Position numbers and translations under genes: made by a program. From Nocardia suismassiliense (lineage in GTDB: Bacteria; Actinomycetota; Actinomycetes; Mycobacteriales; Mycobacteriaceae), in the NCBI RefSeq assembly GCF_900269665.1, contig NZ_LT985361.1, forward strand, positions 2,313,379-2,377,378: a stretch of 64,000 nt of DNA. The letters run 5' to 3'. Below, in pieces: positions 62,846 to 64,000 of this stretch (positions are counted from its first letter, which is position 1; the number at the start of each line of letters is the position of its first letter). The notes beneath the pieces are model-generated. The model ran no database searches. It had not been told where the DNA came from and saw only the letters and a program-made list of their open reading frames with translations.

Positions 62846-62922
62846 TGCCACGTTCGCGCGTTCAGCTCGCTTTGATCGCTCTGCTCGTCCTCGTCGTGGT
62901 CGCCTGGCTCGTCACGCGCTGA
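62845..62922 (+). CDS. 25-residue single-pass membrane protein
   Basis: ATG at 62845 overlaps the upstream stop (TGATG) and encodes MPRSRVQLAL then IALLVLVVVAWLVTR, 25 residues ending at TGA 62920-62922. It has a basic start, one hydrophobic helix of about 17 residues and a final Arg, like a regulatory membrane peptide. The overlap with a coding gene and the clean helix support a real gene; function unknown. It would be missed by size cut-offs. Confidence 0.6.
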   Translation: MPRSRVQLALIALLVLVVVAWLVTR

Positions 62923-62932
62923 CGACCGACGG

Positions 62933-63994
62933 CTAGTTCTCCCGCTCGCCCGTCCGCCAGTCGTTGAACCGCTTGCCGATCTTGGACACCGTCTCGCCGA
63001 CCTCTTGGCCGACCGTGCCGACCGCGGCGCCGACATCGCGGCCGAGGTTGCGCACGGTGCGGATCAGCGGGTCCTCGGACTGGTCGAAATTGGTGCGGTA
63101 GGTGCGCGCGGCGCCCTTGATCTCCTCGGTGAGACTGGTGTTCTTGTCCTGATCGCGCCGGGGATAGTCGCCGGCGAGCATGCGGTCGTATTCACCGCTC
63201 TGGATCCACCGGCGCAGCTCGGCGGCGCGCAGCACGGAGAACGGGTGGCTCTGCAACTCCAGGTTGAGCAGTTTCAGCACACCGTCGCGCAGATCGCCGG
63301 ACCGCTCGTAATCGTCGGCCTGCGCGAGGAACGCGCCGTGGTTCATCTCCTTGATCCAGGTGCCGCCCGCCGTCTTCATGTGCACCCGCACCGAGGCGTC
63401 GACATCCTGTCCGCACAGCAGCCCGGCCCGGTCGCCGGACAGCTCGGACTTGCGGCTCCATTCCATCAGCGCGGCCACGATCGCGCGTAAAGCCCAGCCG
63501 CCCACCGGCATCCAGCCGATGCTCGCGGAGATGCGCAGCAAATGCATGAGCATGGTGCGGTACACCGCGTGCCCGGACAGGGCGTGACCGAGTTCGTGGC
63601 CGACGATGAAACGCAACTCCTCGGTATCCATCAGATCGATGAGACCGGTGGTCAGCACGATGAACGGCTGGTCCATGCCGATGGTGAAGGCATTCACCTG
63701 CGGGCTCTGCAGTACGAACATTTCCGGGGTGGTGCGGGCATCGAGCACGGCGACGCAGTCCTCGCGCAATTGATGCAGCGAACGGAACTGTCGCTCGTCC
63801 ACCCGCACCGCCGTCGCCAGGTACAAAAGACGATGCTGGCGTTCTTGCAGCAAACCGGACAATGTACGCAGCACGGTGTCGAAACCGGACAGCGTGCGCA
63901 GCGCGACCAAGGCGGTCCGGTCGGCCGGGTGCTCCCACGCGCGAGTGCTGATGCCGGGAAACCTCGTGCGTATACGATCCGGGCTGGTAGTCAT
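62933..63994 (-). CDS. M48-family metallopeptidase
   Basis: This 353-residue protein has the zinc motif HELGH at 133-137 and the third ligand Glu 184 in SRKSELSGDRAGLL, both of the M48 (HtpX/Ste24-like) family. The preceding QVNAFTIGMDQPFIVLTTGL is typical. It has about two hydrophobic segments (near 145-176) and a charged C-terminus with EVGETVSKIGKRFNDW. It probably degrades membrane or misfolded envelope proteins. The ATG at 63994 is 6 bases from the window edge, so its promoter is not seen. Confidence 0.85.
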   Translation of the reverse strand: MTTSPDRIRTRFPGISTRAWEHPADRTALVALRTLSGFDTVLRTLSGLLQERQHRLLYLATAVRVDERQFRSLHQLREDCVAVLDARTTPEMFVLQSPQVNAFTIGMDQPFIVLTTGLIDLMDTEELRFIVGHELGHALSGHAVYRTMLMHLLRISASIGWMPVGGWALRAIVAALMEWSRKSELSGDRAGLLCGQDVDASVRVHMKTAGGTWIKEMNHGAFLAQADDYERSGDLRDGVLKLLNLELQSHPFSVLRAAELRRWIQSGEYDRMLAGDYPRRDQDKNTSLTEEIKGAARTYRTNFDQSEDPLIRTVRNLGRDVGAAVGTVGQEVGETVSKIGKRFNDWRTGEREN

Positions 63995-64000
63995 GGGATG

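Overview
The window is high-GC actinobacterial DNA, most likely from a Nocardia or a close relative in the Mycobacteriales. Three things suggest this: short overlapping operons with ATG/GTG/TTG starts, mycobacterium-type gene content (PrrAB-type two-component pair, GpgP and OctT for methylglucose lipopolysaccharide, IniB/IniA-like genes, GH15 trehalase, a mycothiol-type DinB-fold protein), and a conserved gene order. From memory, the run proA - MoxR/VWA - nadD - rsfS - gpgP - octT - degV - comEA - comEC - holA / rpsT / PemK-like - lepA - GH15 trehalase matches the Rv2427c-Rv2402 region of Mycobacterium tuberculosis, with several insertions. No rRNA, tRNA, IS element, prophage or CRISPR array is visible.

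1-12.8 kb is accessory metabolism. It holds two divergent glycosyltransferases followed by an ABC-2 permease without an ATPase, an alpha/beta hydrolase behind a 20-bp palindrome, and a MerR regulator. A tight four-gene operon (esterase, SDR, ferritin-like di-iron protein, Baeyer-Villiger-type monooxygenase) resembles the mycobacterial mymA operon and starts from a promoter overlapped by a 26-bp inverted repeat. A SnoaL-like protein with a membrane protein, a 2-hydroxyacid dehydrogenase and a stand-alone LigD-type polymerase follow. 12.9-23.3 kb has a small RHH/PemK toxin-antitoxin pair, RecQ with a C-terminal phosphoribosyltransferase-like segment, a GGDEF protein, an epoxide-hydrolase-like enzyme, RtcB, a two-gene FluG-like pair (amidohydrolase plus glutamine-synthetase-like ligase) and ribokinase.

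23.4-42 kb is the conserved backbone. It starts with proA and a MoxR ATPase/VWA pair, then an inserted Hsp90-like ATPase with a TPR protein, then NAD synthesis (nadD), ribosome silencing (rsfS), methylglucose lipopolysaccharide genes (gpgP, octT), degV, DNA uptake genes (comEA, comEC) and the clamp-loader subunit holA. A decayed array of about 31-bp tandem repeats lies downstream of degV. 42-47.5 kb is a 5.5-kb insertion between convergent holA and rpsT, carrying an LCP cell-wall ligase, small proteins and an aldo/keto reductase divergent from a leaderless XRE regulator.

47.5-64 kb returns to the backbone: rpsT with a clear intrinsic terminator, an aquaporin, the PemK-like gene and lepA. Between the last two sits a two-gene AAA ATPase plus DUF4276 (TOPRIM-like) cassette, which I consider the best candidate for an under-described (OLD/PARIS-like) defence module. 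After lepA come PrrAB, a secreted Pro-rich protein, an IniB-like Gly/Pro-rich protein with a dynamin-like protein whose P-loop lysine is methionine, GH15 trehalase, two tiny membrane proteins (one of 25 residues) and an M48 metalloprotease. Protein functions are assigned from motifs and remembered family resemblance; no database search was run.
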